From positions 62,001 to 126,000 of the forward strand of contig WMKK01000008.1 in the NCBI GenBank assembly GCA_012295225.1: DNA of 64,000 bases. The letters are read 5' to 3'. The translations under genes and the position numbers were made by a program. Positions 55,801 through 64,000 of the stretch are shown here, one piece after another (position 1 is the first letter of the stretch; each line of letters opens with the position of its first letter). The stretch comes from Ostreococcus mediterraneus (Eukaryota; Chlorophyta; Mamiellophyceae; Mamiellales; Bathycoccaceae). The notes under the pieces were generated by a model that made no database searches, had not been told where the DNA came from, and saw only the letters and a list, made by a program, of their open reading frames with translations.

Positions 55801-56786
55801 ACCACCTCGCATTTGAAGCGCACTTCAACGCTGTCGTACGCTTCACTTTAGGTGGCGAGAGCGCATTCTTCGATGGTATCGTACGCGGCCTTGAACGTGC
55901 GTGCGCGGATACGAGAGCGAGAATCATTCGCTCGAGTCAACACATCGCGCGCAGCGTTCTCGAGGACGCGTTGCAAGAGGCCGGATTGAACGAGCATCCA
56001 TTGTGTGAGCGTCTGTCCATGCGTGAAAACGAAGATGATGGCATGACGTTTGATGCGTTCAACCTCAACTTGTGCAATGGGTTAACGTGTGAGTACGCGC
56101 TTCCGTGGCCATTAAATTTGGCGTTTGTTGGGATGAATGAAAAGTACGCGTTGTCCCACTCTCAAGTCGCGTTGTTGCAAATTTGCCATGGTGCTCGAGC
56201 GGTGCGCGCGTGTTCTGCGCTGCTACACGCAAGCAGTCGTTCAAATGCGCTCAGAAACACCACGCAAACGAATCTGGATCTTCGTTCGAGGCGTCTTCGA
56301 AAATTATCCCTCTTGGTGACTGAGTTTCAACACTTTATAGACGCTCTGTACGGGCACGTCTTTGAAGCGGTGCATCTCGGCGCCGGGCGCTTTTTGAACA
56401 CGCATGTTCGCGACGCGCAAGGAAACATCGTTCCGCGCGATTTGCATGATTTGCGCGCCGTCGTGCAGCGGTACTGCGCGCGCGTGCACGAGGCGTGCTT
56501 CTTACGACACGTGGACACGGCGCTCAAGGCGCTTGTCGAGGATGGCTTGCAGCTTGCGCTGGATTTAGGAGCGCTCTTTAGCGCGCGCACAGCGGAAACG
56601 TTACTCACCGATGGTCCAGCGTACGCTAGTGCACAGCAGATCCACGCCAAGTTTCGCGCGCTTATGACGCAGCTTTGCTTCCGTGTACGCGTGACGTCGA
56701 GCGAAGCCGCGGTTGGATTCATCGAGCGCGTCGACTTCAACAGCTTTTATCTTTCAAACACGACAGAGCAAGATTTAGAATTTTAG
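52806..56786 (+). CDS. GCP6: Gamma-tubulin complex component, GCP6-like
   Basis: This is a 1326-residue protein from ATG 52806 (MSRAASMG; second ATG at 52824). The conserved GRIP1 domain lies at ~300-650 (IKELEIETVIASERDCVHVA, CELGYVVSELCTPYMRPVAN, VMSWLYSATASDAANEFLIE, APSWSNL-like) and GRIP2 at ~1090-1320 (LPWPLNLAFVGMNEKYALSH, FQHFIDALYGHVFEAVHLGA, DLHDLRAVVQRYCARVHEAC). Between them is a ~400-residue insert with a charged coiled coil (EEERLQRLNATAAAKKEKRE). A large central insert between GRIP domains marks GCP6 among the GCPs. It would act in the gamma-tubulin ring complex that nucleates microtubules. It is intronless. Confidence 0.87.
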   Translation: MSRAASMGAEDDAVVLSARALTRVLVDRTLNVGAFVREAREADVDIDAVVAAARRRAVARAYEILLTHESGRAPRARERSVLADACDDATTATTTTNARCVTYDDVYLRTLRVRGEDAARALDAAVDELRRESTSSDEETREGVLRVLFALCASSERVEDVAASGVRSALAGVEVLTNAGDAAAETSISRWSATPDVGRLRTDTLASTSACAGEGAVATARDMFTLPGLQRGAVFGLAPAASTFGFVEAESDDEDDIDSANVASDDDTKVDDDGVTTHIVVDAEALDIESADKWLRAVDVPIAERRGWDSSLAPSRSSALDAEAFDVAYRRSFRTIKELEIETVIASERDCVHVALAALSGCETSAAMLAAAAAADGRVSMRFLASSTRAFQNVLKTIATSAERRCELGYVVSELCTPYMRPVANAFEEIFRAHAAALYSMADATAERRCSESDECTRSSYGASMYLSTSMHATEAADITLLELTVHTKRVRHQIDVMFHLLASERSLETHAVSHDKLLQRLQESLSHVEDEESALIQYIYARAMKPIIDGVMSWLYSATASDAANEFLIECAPSWSNLRTFDQCRIDGAVPCWLGGPFHDSPDFVETATLHLARVRAGMAQDVTSGLENDILLAGLQLRILQRLPQTREFTRAIKDAFESTSSFDAYTEQHTRDWRNRVRLLESRVLALSRECLKDMEAKRTAHAEKAEIKRVENVDALRIAIQAREEERLQRLNATAAAKKEKREGQLEELERREASRIEARERRIADERAWLEAKAEEHRAEEQRKLAEQMAKTELHVRQEDARLRWFEWQNARLALSDERLAFIRRMESEHEEAAVVKLADVMSAGLTIAPPSESIVLPFESVETAAAHYDDNDDVIVPLSITHVATAKESDTDIVSTVSNIASEVHEETFDPMVTVPQMEDTVLDSAPPPNAVTIVAPQEDAIEQRGAAADDEVITEDTAFGTPLPVLLRHKMSEIVQRQCLSIGRFTMSVFFDHLAFEAHFNAVVRFTLGGESAFFDGIVRGLERACADTRARIIRSSQHIARSVLEDALQEAGLNEHPLCERLSMRENEDDGMTFDAFNLNLCNGLTCEYALPWPLNLAFVGMNEKYALSHSQVALLQICHGARAVRACSALLHASSRSNALRNTTQTNLDLRSRRLRKLSLLVTEFQHFIDALYGHVFEAVHLGAGRFLNTHVRDAQGNIVPRDLHDLRAVVQRYCARVHEACFLRHVDTALKALVEDGLQLALDLGALFSARTAETLLTDGPAYASAQQIHAKFRALMTQLCFRVRVTSSEAAVGFIERVDFNSFYLSNTTEQDLEF

Positions 56787-56830
56787 GGAACAATCGTATT
56801 GTAGTATTCAATGTATAGACTATGTAGTGG

Positions 56831-59800
56831 CTAGTAATCAGACTCTTCAGACTCGTCGTCGTCGTCGTTATCATCATCATCGTCCTCGTCGTCGTTATCT
56901 TCATCCTTTTTACCCTTTGGCGTGAACCCGTCCCGCATCAACGACTTCAAATCCTCACCCGAAAGCGCGCTCAATCGCTTCGTCAATTTGCGCGTCTCCA
57001 GTTCAATCTCGGTATCGAAATCTTCCATGAGTTCCGACATAAATGGAATCGCTTCGGGTAACAGCGCGAGGTACTCCTCTTGTAATTTATCCACCACTTG
57101 ATCGATGGTTTTAATCGTCAAGAATTTGCTTCGCGAGAGTTCTTCTCGACCCGTCATGAGAATGGCGCGATGTAAAGGTTTCCAATGCGCATCATCAGGT
57201 GCGGCGGCAAGAAGCGATGAGCACGCCGCCACCGCTTCGGCTCCAAACGAATCTTCATCCATAAAGTGTTCGTAGTCGCTTTCGTCAGAATCCGTGGGCG
57301 GCGACGCCTTGAGTTGCGCCGCGACGAGCGGGTACAATAGGTTGTACCGGTTGGAATCCATAAAACCGACGGTATCGTACTGGAAACATCGGCGCAATGC
57401 GCCTAACGTCCACTTGCGCATGCGCCAGATATCATTTTGGGCGACGAGCTCTGAATTCGAGCTCTTTCGCTTCTTCTTGCTGCTCGTCGGGTCCGCATCC
57501 GAGTCGAGCGCGGCGGCGGCTAAATCGAGCAAGTGACGGAAAAACGGCACAAACACTGACCGAAGCTCATCCGCAAGCGATGCTGCGAGACGGAACAACG
57601 CGGCAAGGCGCGTTCGAGTGACTTCGGCCTCGCCAGAGCGCGCACGCGCCCACTCGACGCATTGCAAAAAGAAGGGTAAAAACTCGCTTTCGGTGCATTT
57701 GAGCGCGAGCGACACGCACGCCTGGACGGCGGCGCCTTCAACAGCATCCAGCGCCGCTTCCGGCGCACCCACAGGCGCGTGTCGCCGAATATCCAGCGCG
57801 CGTAGTACCACAATGAAGAGTTGCTGCCGATGGGCGTTCGATGCGTTATCGACGTCACCAGCGGCGGCGATAATCTCCAAGAGGGCGGCGCACGAAGCGG
57901 CGCCGTCGGCGCCCTGGTGCGCGACGCACGAATCCCACGCATCCACCAATGGTCGCACTAACAAACGCAGCTCAATCGTTGTCGGAAGCTCTTGTCGGAG
58001 CGTGAAAGCCAAGTCGTGCACAGTCTTGACGTCACCAGTAACTTCTGGCGCATCTGTCTTTGGCACCGCGGCGGGGTGCAGCGCCACGTTGATGACGTCG
58101 GCTAAAAATGGCGACATGAACCCCGCGAGATGCTTGACAAACATGCGAATCGCCGCGATGCACGCGTGAACAACAAGCAGGTCTTCGTTTCCAGCACCAC
58201 CGTGTTTGTTTCCGTCGCTACTGAACGAATCGGCGGCGGATGCAGTGGTTTTAATGAGCGCCGGGACAGCGGTGTTGATGACGGGCGCCATGCGAATGCC
58301 CAACACTTTGGCGAGCGTCGCGAGCGACAGCGCGGACGATGCCGCGAGCGTTTGCGACTCGGCACCGAGACGAGAAATGACCGCCGGAACGACACCAATG
58401 AGAGCCTTCGTGACATCCTTGCTCGACGTGAAGCGAACCGCGGCAGCCTCTAAAGACACGAGCGCGGCTTGCGACGTCGTCGCGCTCGCGGATTGAATCA
58501 ACGCCGACAATTGTTGAATCAAGGCGACACCCGCGGCTGTTTCGGCGCCATCTCCTCCCGCGGTGTCATGTTCGCCATTTTGCAAACGATCGGTGACGAG
58601 AGCGAGCACCTTACGTCGAACTCGTCCCTCCTTGTGCGCGAGAAGCGGCGTCAGAGCGCTCAAGAATGGGCCAGGCGCGAGCAAACCATCGAGCGCGCTC
58701 AACAAGTTTTGCCCGCTCGCCTCCGCCTTGGCGGCGTTCTTCACCGGTGACTTGGACGATTTCGATTTTGATGGCGACTTTTCAATCGCCGCCGCAGATT
58801 GTAAGAGCACAATCGCAGATTCTGCCAAAGCGGCGTAGCCGGTTTGGAGTCGTTCCGCGTCTTCGACGTCGGCGACGCGCTTTTGGGCACGAATAAACTG
58901 CGGCATTGACAAGTGTTTCGCACTCGTTTCCGCGCACAAGCGCACGATACGGGCGCCGTCAGCAGAAGATTCCTAATGACGATACGAAGAAATTGGTTAG
59001 TACGCGTGCTTGGCTCGCGAACGACAAATGCAACGATAACAAAACATGTCTCAGAAGGAAAGCAGCAGATTCGTATGTCTCATCAACGGAGTCAGAATCC
59101 TGACACAAAAGAATCTTTCATCATAGAAATGGTCGAGAAAAAGAAGAGAAAAACGAGCAATGAAACGTACCTTGAGTGCGGCGACTAACGCGGTGACGGA
59201 CTCCACGGGCGATTCGCACGCGAGAAGGGACGAAAGGAGTTCGCCGACCCACGCGTCTTCGTCACCGACTGGCACGTCAACGGCGTCTCCTGCGAAAGAC
59301 TTGACACGAAGTTCGCGTGCAGATTCTTCTAGGGACTTCGTACGACGAAGCATGTTCAAAATGATCACTGGTAGAGCCTCGCCCGCTGGCGAAGCACGGA
59401 TGAGCGCGGCGCAAATGGGCGCTCGTCGACGCGGCGGAGCGCTCGGGAGAGAGTCAATGAGCCGGCTGACAACGTTGGCCAAACTTTCACCGCTCTTCAA
59501 CCACACCGGCACGACAGCTGTCAACGCGTTTTCTAAGGCGCGCTGCGACAAAACGTCGTCACGGGCCGCCGCTCGATCGGATAGGGCCGAACCGACTTCA
59601 AACATGTGCTGAAGAACGGCGTCTGGAGACACGTGCGCCACTTGCGCGAGGCAAGCTAAAGCCGCACTTCGAGCCGCGCCTTCCGAAACTTCACGCACGG
59701 CGCGGATGATGAGTGGGACATCCCACGCTTTACTCTTTACCTTTGCGAGAGCGAGTGATTCTAATGTGCGCAAAGTAAGTGCTTCGATGTAGCCTCCCGC

Positions 59801-62800
59801 GGCGACGCCAGATTCGTCGTCAGAGTCCTCAGAGTCTGAATCCGAATCATCGTCGTCGTCGCTTTTCTTCGCACGAGCGGCAGCTTCATTTAAAAATGCT
59901 TCCAAAAAGTGCTGACACGGCTCGACAAGCTTGTCGAGGTGTTCCGTCTTGTCAATCTTCCAACCAAGAACCTCAAGAGCCGTGACTGCGGCTTGCACCA
60001 GTTCTTGGCTGCCCAGCATGACGGTCGAATCCGACTTTGCACTCGCCGTCTTGCCCTTCTTTTTTGCAGGAGTAGGAGCTGGCGCGTTTGACAGTGCAGA
60101 TTCTAACGTCTTAACGACATCGCCCGCGTCAATCGTGAGTGCGTCGACGGCAACCTGTGCCTCTCTTCTGGACACTTCATCCGCGTCGGCGTTGACGGCG
60201 TTGAACAAAATCTTAAAGAGCTGAGCCTTTGGGTCAGTTTTCAGCGCGTGCGCAAACTCGGGCGTCGCGCAGCTAAATGCAGCAGCGCGAACGGCCGGCG
60301 GGCTGGGCGGCACCATGCATCGCATGAAAAGCGTCCAGCCTTCGCCACCATCTTTGCCAAACGTCGACGCGTAATCTGGTGTGTACGCTTGCAAAATTTC
60401 CACGACTAGCGCAGCCTTGGCGTTCGTGTCATTCGCCATGGAATCTAAAGACCAAGCTAGCACTGGTAATAATACGTCCGCTTTCGCACCTGCGTCACCA
60501 AAGCCACGCGTTGAAGCAATTAAGCATCGCGCGCCGTACGCGTCCATCATCGGTATCGCCGCCGTGGTCATTTCCTGCACTGGCTCCAAAAAGGAGACGA
60601 GCTCGGACTTCGGCGACTTCGCGGCACTGATACCGTGTTCGATGGCTTCACACAGCTTTGATGCGCCTTTGAGTGATATCTCTTCCGCCGCAGCAACGAT
60701 GGCCTTTACGACTGGACTCACACTTTTGGCTCGAGAGAACGCGCCCAGAAGCGCGGCGGCGGCGGCGCGCACAGGTGACACAGACGACGCCGCGGCAACA
60801 ATAACGGGCGCAATTGACGGCATCGTCGATGTGCTTTGACAGAGTTCGAGCGCGGCGACTTGCACGCGCGGGTCTACCACTGACGGATCTGCGGCAAAAC
60901 GCGCGGATAAAAACGCGCTCGCGCCAGACGTCCCGTAGCACCTATCGCATGCGTCGAGGACATCCTTCAAACGCTCTCCGATTGCGACATCAAACGCGTC
61001 GCTATCCTTCGCGCTCGTCATTGCGAGCTGTCTGAAGCACTCTGGCAAGATACTATCCGCCTCGTCTTTCGCCTTCTTCGGTAAAGCGGCGAGTAACGCG
61101 CGCAAAAGCCCGCGAGCGCACGATGAAACGTACTTGCCAGCGGATGAATGACTCACCACCATTTTCTGAATTTCTTCCGCATCTACGACGTCACTGACCA
61201 CGAATTCATCAAACTTGATGCCATTTGTATTGCCGACACCGTCAGTCCAATGTTCTCGAACGGTACTCCAAGCCGCGGCGCGAATCGCCGCCGCCGCCGC
61301 GCCGCTCTTGCCAGACGTCTCCTCGACGGCTAGTTTGCACGCCAAAAGAAGCGTCACTCGTCCAACGTTGTTGGCATCTCTGAAACTTTCCCGAATCCAA
61401 AGTTGTCGCTCGTCTTTCCCTTCTTCATTCATCCAAGTTTTGTTGGCGCTCGATAAAGAGCTGGCAAACGCGGCGAGCACGGCGGAGTTGCACGCGGCGC
61501 CGTACGAGCCATCCTTCTTATCGCTTTCCATGACACCGCGAACGTCGTCTCTGCCAACTTTGTCCAGCGCAGGGTGATTACAGGCGCGAATCGCCGCAAG
61601 CGCCGCCTTGGTGACGTTCTTGCTCGATTTTGATGTAGAGAAGAGCGAGTACTCCAACGCCAACGCCGCGGCTCTACCAGCGAGCGCGGACGGCGACGAG
61701 TCCATCTCAGACTTCGAGAGCACGCCGAGCGTAAGTCGCAAAGCTTTCTTTGCTACGCGGCGCTCTTCATCACTTTTTGCACTTCCGGCCGCGAGAGCGG
61801 TGGTTGACACGGCCAAACGCGCCTTGGCTGCAGCAAACAGCGCGCCGTCGTCATTCACCATGCGACGAAGCGCTTCGAGCTCCATCGCCGCCGCCGCCAC
61901 TCGAGGATCGTCATCAGACACGCGTCGCAACATGGCTGGGCCTAATGCCGAATTACGCTTGATCGCAGAAGGAGGCTGGCCGTCTTGCTCAACTTCAGTG
62001 TCAAGCTGAGCGAGTTGCGCGATGGCGCTTTCCCGCATGCTCGCGTTGGGGTGATCGAGCGCGGCGTGAATCGACGTCGCGTGACCAGACATGGGCGCAG
62101 ATGCGGAACCGAGAAGTACCGAGCGCAGAAACGAAGCGTCTTCTTCTGAGGCGACCAACTTGTCTTTCTTTGATGTGTCTTCGCCGTGCGCGTCATTCTT
62201 TTTCTTTGCCACGGCGCCGCGCATGATAAAATCCACGGCTTCGCTCGTCGCCACTGGATGCTTTTGATCGGCAAGAATCAAGAGAGACTTAACCGTCGCC
62301 GCCTCCGCGCTGCCCTTCTTGGATGTTTTCAGCAATATAGGCATCATCACCATGAAGTGCTTGCCATGTAACGGCACCTTTTCAATCACGCCTCGCAAGA
62401 CGCGCTCGTAATTCGCGTGCACGTCGACGAATTCGGCGAGCGAACGCACCAGCGGAATTGAAAATGCATCAGCTCTGTAACTGTGCACCAAGTCTGCGAT
62501 TAACTCTTCCAATTCTGGAATTTTTACCAAGTGCTTAAACGCACGTTCGGGCAAAGTCTTCACGCGCTGCGTCTGACAAATCGCAAATAACGCTTGCAGC
62601 GCTTGCGAATGCAACGGCACGCGCGACCCCTTTGCGATGCCTTCAATCAACGCCTCCACGAGCGGTTCCGCCATGTCCGTACGCGCAGCGAGCTGCGTAG
62701 CCACCATAAGGGCGCCTGCAAACTGTTCTGCATTCGCTGCCGACGCGAGTCCTGCTTCGAGGTACGGTAAGAGTCGCGTCGTGATGCTCGAATCCACCTC

Positions 62801-63844
62801 CTTCATCACGCCGATAGCCTCTGTCAACAATACGGCGTAAAACGCCGACGTCGACCCCACGTTACCCTGCAAAGCGAACGAAAATAATAAAAACACACAA
62901 TCAGTCAGAGAACTCAGAGAACATCACGGGTGCTATGCACACGCACACACATACACACACAAACGCGCGAGATACAACAAAGATGTGCGCCGGCACTCTA
63001 GGCGTTACGTTTCACCGCAAGCGCAGTACGTTGCGAGCGAAAGAAACAAACGCCGACAATGCCAGTACTTAGATCAAGCGATCAAATATACCACACCAGT
63101 TGACAATCCATCCCGGTTCGAATACACGAGTGCATGCGACGGCGTGATTGGACGCTTCAACCAAAGTGGAACTACTAAAAAAACAAGGCGCGCGTCGCGC
63201 GCTTTCATCATTCGCATTCATCGTACCTTTGTCGTCGCCATTTCCGCAGCACTTTGCGCACAAAACGTAAAAAACGCCTTATCCTTTGAACATCGCACCG
63301 CAAGCGCATCTCTCGGTGGCGCCGCACCGGTTTCTTTCACCCCAGACAACCATTTAAAGTGCTTACTATTCTCCAATTGACACGTCTGCGCGACCTTGAC
63401 AAACTCCGCCGTCCCGTGCCACGGCATCGCGCACGCAATCAAATCATCCACATCATACACATGAATCTTAAACCGCCGTATCAAATACTCAATCGTCTTA
63501 CTCGCCGCACGTTCGGTAAAATACCCCGATAAAAGCCTCAAATACGCACGCACAAGCTTCGACGTCGCCGCGTTCGACTCGGCGTCCCTCGCCTCGCGCC
63601 TCGCGCCCTCCGCCGCGCGCGTCGAAAACAACCCCTTCGCATGCGCCTCAAATCGCCCATCTCGTCGACACAGCTCCTCAAACCCACTCACACCAATCGC
63701 ATGGATGCTCTCCAGATCGATATCCGCCGCTTGGCGCGTCGTAAACAGCACGGACGCCTTGGCGTTCGCACCGATGCGCTGCTCCGATGCCGCCACATGC
63801 GTCTTCACATCCGCCAACGCGGCGCCGATCGCGGTCAGCGGCAT
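56831..63844 (-). CDS. UTP10: UTP10/HEATR1, U3 snoRNP (t-UTP) HEAT-repeat protein, three exons
   Basis: Exons 63844-63227, 62866-59171 and 58972-56831 encode 2151 residues, the size of human HEATR1 (~2144). UTP10 belongs to the t-UTP group of the small-subunit processome and links rDNA transcription with 18S processing. Exon 1 has the UTP10 N-domain (DLESIHAIGVSGFEELCRRD, YLIRRFKIHVYD); exon 2 is HEAT repeats; exon 3 ends with the BP28CT domain (DDAHWKPLHRAILMTGREEL, LPEAIPFMSELMEDFDTEIE) and an acidic tail (DDEDDDDDNDDDDESEESDY). Intron 1 (62867-63226) has GTACGA...CAG, intron 2 (58973-59170) GTACGT, branch ACTAACC, TAG. All junctions are phase 0. Intron 2 contains a box C/D snoRNA. Confidence 0.92.
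59045..59131 (-). ncRNA. Box C/D snoRNA in UTP10 intron 2, two guides to adjacent 18S rRNA segments
   Basis: Read on the minus strand: box C ATGATGA (59124-59118), D' CTGA (59095-59092), C' TTGATGA (59086-59080) and D CTGA (59054-59051). A terminal stem pairs CATTTC (59131-59126) with GACATG (59050-59045) with one mismatch. The D' guide TGTGTCAGGATT is complementary to 18S AATCCTGACACA; the D guide CTGCTGCTTTCCTT is complementary to 18S AAGGAAGGCAGCAG with one G-U pair. Both 18S targets lie within about 45 nt of each other in the 5' domain. The RNA ends 72 nt before the acceptor, upstream of the branch site. The 18S sequences are recalled, not looked up. Confidence 0.87.
62939..62963. repeat. 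Interrupted CA dinucleotide repeat in UTP10 intron 1
   Basis: About 12 CA units with G and T interruptions lie near the 3' end of the 360-nt intron, ~75 nt upstream of the acceptor. As read in the pre-mRNA it is a UG-rich tract. No other element is recognised in the intron. Confidence 0.8.
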
Positions 63845-63942
63845 GGTGCGCGAACGCGCGCGTGCGATAGAACGCTTAGGTTGGTATCTCTTCGCGCCCT
63901 CCGCGCGTCGGTCGCGGCGTCGTCGCGCGCGGCGCGGACTGG

Positions 63943-63969
63943 AGCCGCCACTGTTTCTGGGTGGCGGCT
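63943..63969. repeat. Perfect 9-bp-stem hairpin upstream of UTP10
   Basis: agccgccac and gtggcggct are separated by a 9-nt loop, 99 bp upstream of the UTP10 ATG. The rest of 63845-64000 is GC-rich with no gene visible inside the window; a divergent gene may start beyond the edge. Confidence 0.6.
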
Positions 63970-64000
63970 GTACACCGACACCACGTGGCGCGCCAACGGC

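Noticed and set aside
63115-63123. GGTTCGAAT resembling a tRNA B box in UTP10 intron 1 (plus strand)
   Set aside because: The G53-C61 pair and the T-stem cannot form, no acceptor stem or A box fits in normal or permuted order.
1-64000. Transposons, virus-like elements, rRNA genes, CRISPR arrays
   Set aside because: No reverse transcriptase, transposase, capsid or integrase frame, no terminal repeats, and no array of spaced repeats were seen.

Overview
The window is gene-dense nuclear DNA of a green picoalga, almost certainly an Ostreococcus species (Mamiellophyceae), possibly O. lucimarinus; the species is inferred. The evidence is a GC-rich composition, about 45 protein genes in 64 kb, mostly intronless genes with gaps of 20-300 bp, plastid- and mitochondrion-targeted proteins of the green lineage, and rare short introns with GTGCGT/GTACGT donors and CTGAC/CTAAC branch sites. 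The content is host housekeeping. I saw no transposon, virus-like element or CRISPR array. Two bases are undetermined (N at 28691 and 40816).

Layout. 1-8 kb: APC7 (cut by the window edge), a ParB-like protein, succinate-semialdehyde dehydrogenase, a YlmG plastid membrane protein, a TDY-type MAP kinase, a glutathione peroxidase and spliced NOP56. 9-21 kb: Elongator ELP2, two organelle/ER proteins, an ankyrin-TM-saposin-J protein, a 1361-residue cell-surface protein and an M14 carboxypeptidase. 21-30 kb: five-exon ribonucleotide reductase R2, ribosomal proteins eS30 and uS15, a MOC1-type Holliday junction resolvase, two small membrane proteins, complex III QCR6, complex I NDUFA13, ESCRT-II VPS22 and an azoreductase. 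30-42 kb: Pol III subunit RPC9, a DDX42-type helicase, two unrecognised proteins, protein isoaspartate methyltransferase and DNA polymerase alpha. 42-50 kb: a 44-residue ORF, a CCB4-like plastid protein, a Spinster-like transporter, a UQCC6/BRAWNIN-like micropeptide, WRAP53, a rhomboid-like protein, a 14-3-3, a DUF1415 protein and PTRHD1. 50-64 kb: an ABC1 kinase, GCP6 and UTP10/HEATR1.

Several genes can only be read by splicing, and these models are inferences from splice signals plus family alignment: NOP56, M14 carboxypeptidase, RNR2, eS30, QCR6, NDUFA13, azoreductase, 14-3-3 and UTP10. In QCR6 the start codon itself appears to be assembled by splicing.

The most interesting material is non-coding. 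Introns of NOP56 (7408-7503) and UTP10 (59045-59131) each hold what looks like a complete box C/D snoRNA with two guides to 18S rRNA, hosted by genes that themselves make snoRNPs or the small-subunit processome. Other notable points are the ankyrin-TM-saposin-J fusion, a Pol alpha C-terminus that has lost nearly all zinc-binding cysteines, a probable UQCC6 micropeptide, and divergent gene pairs with only 16-26 bp between start codons.
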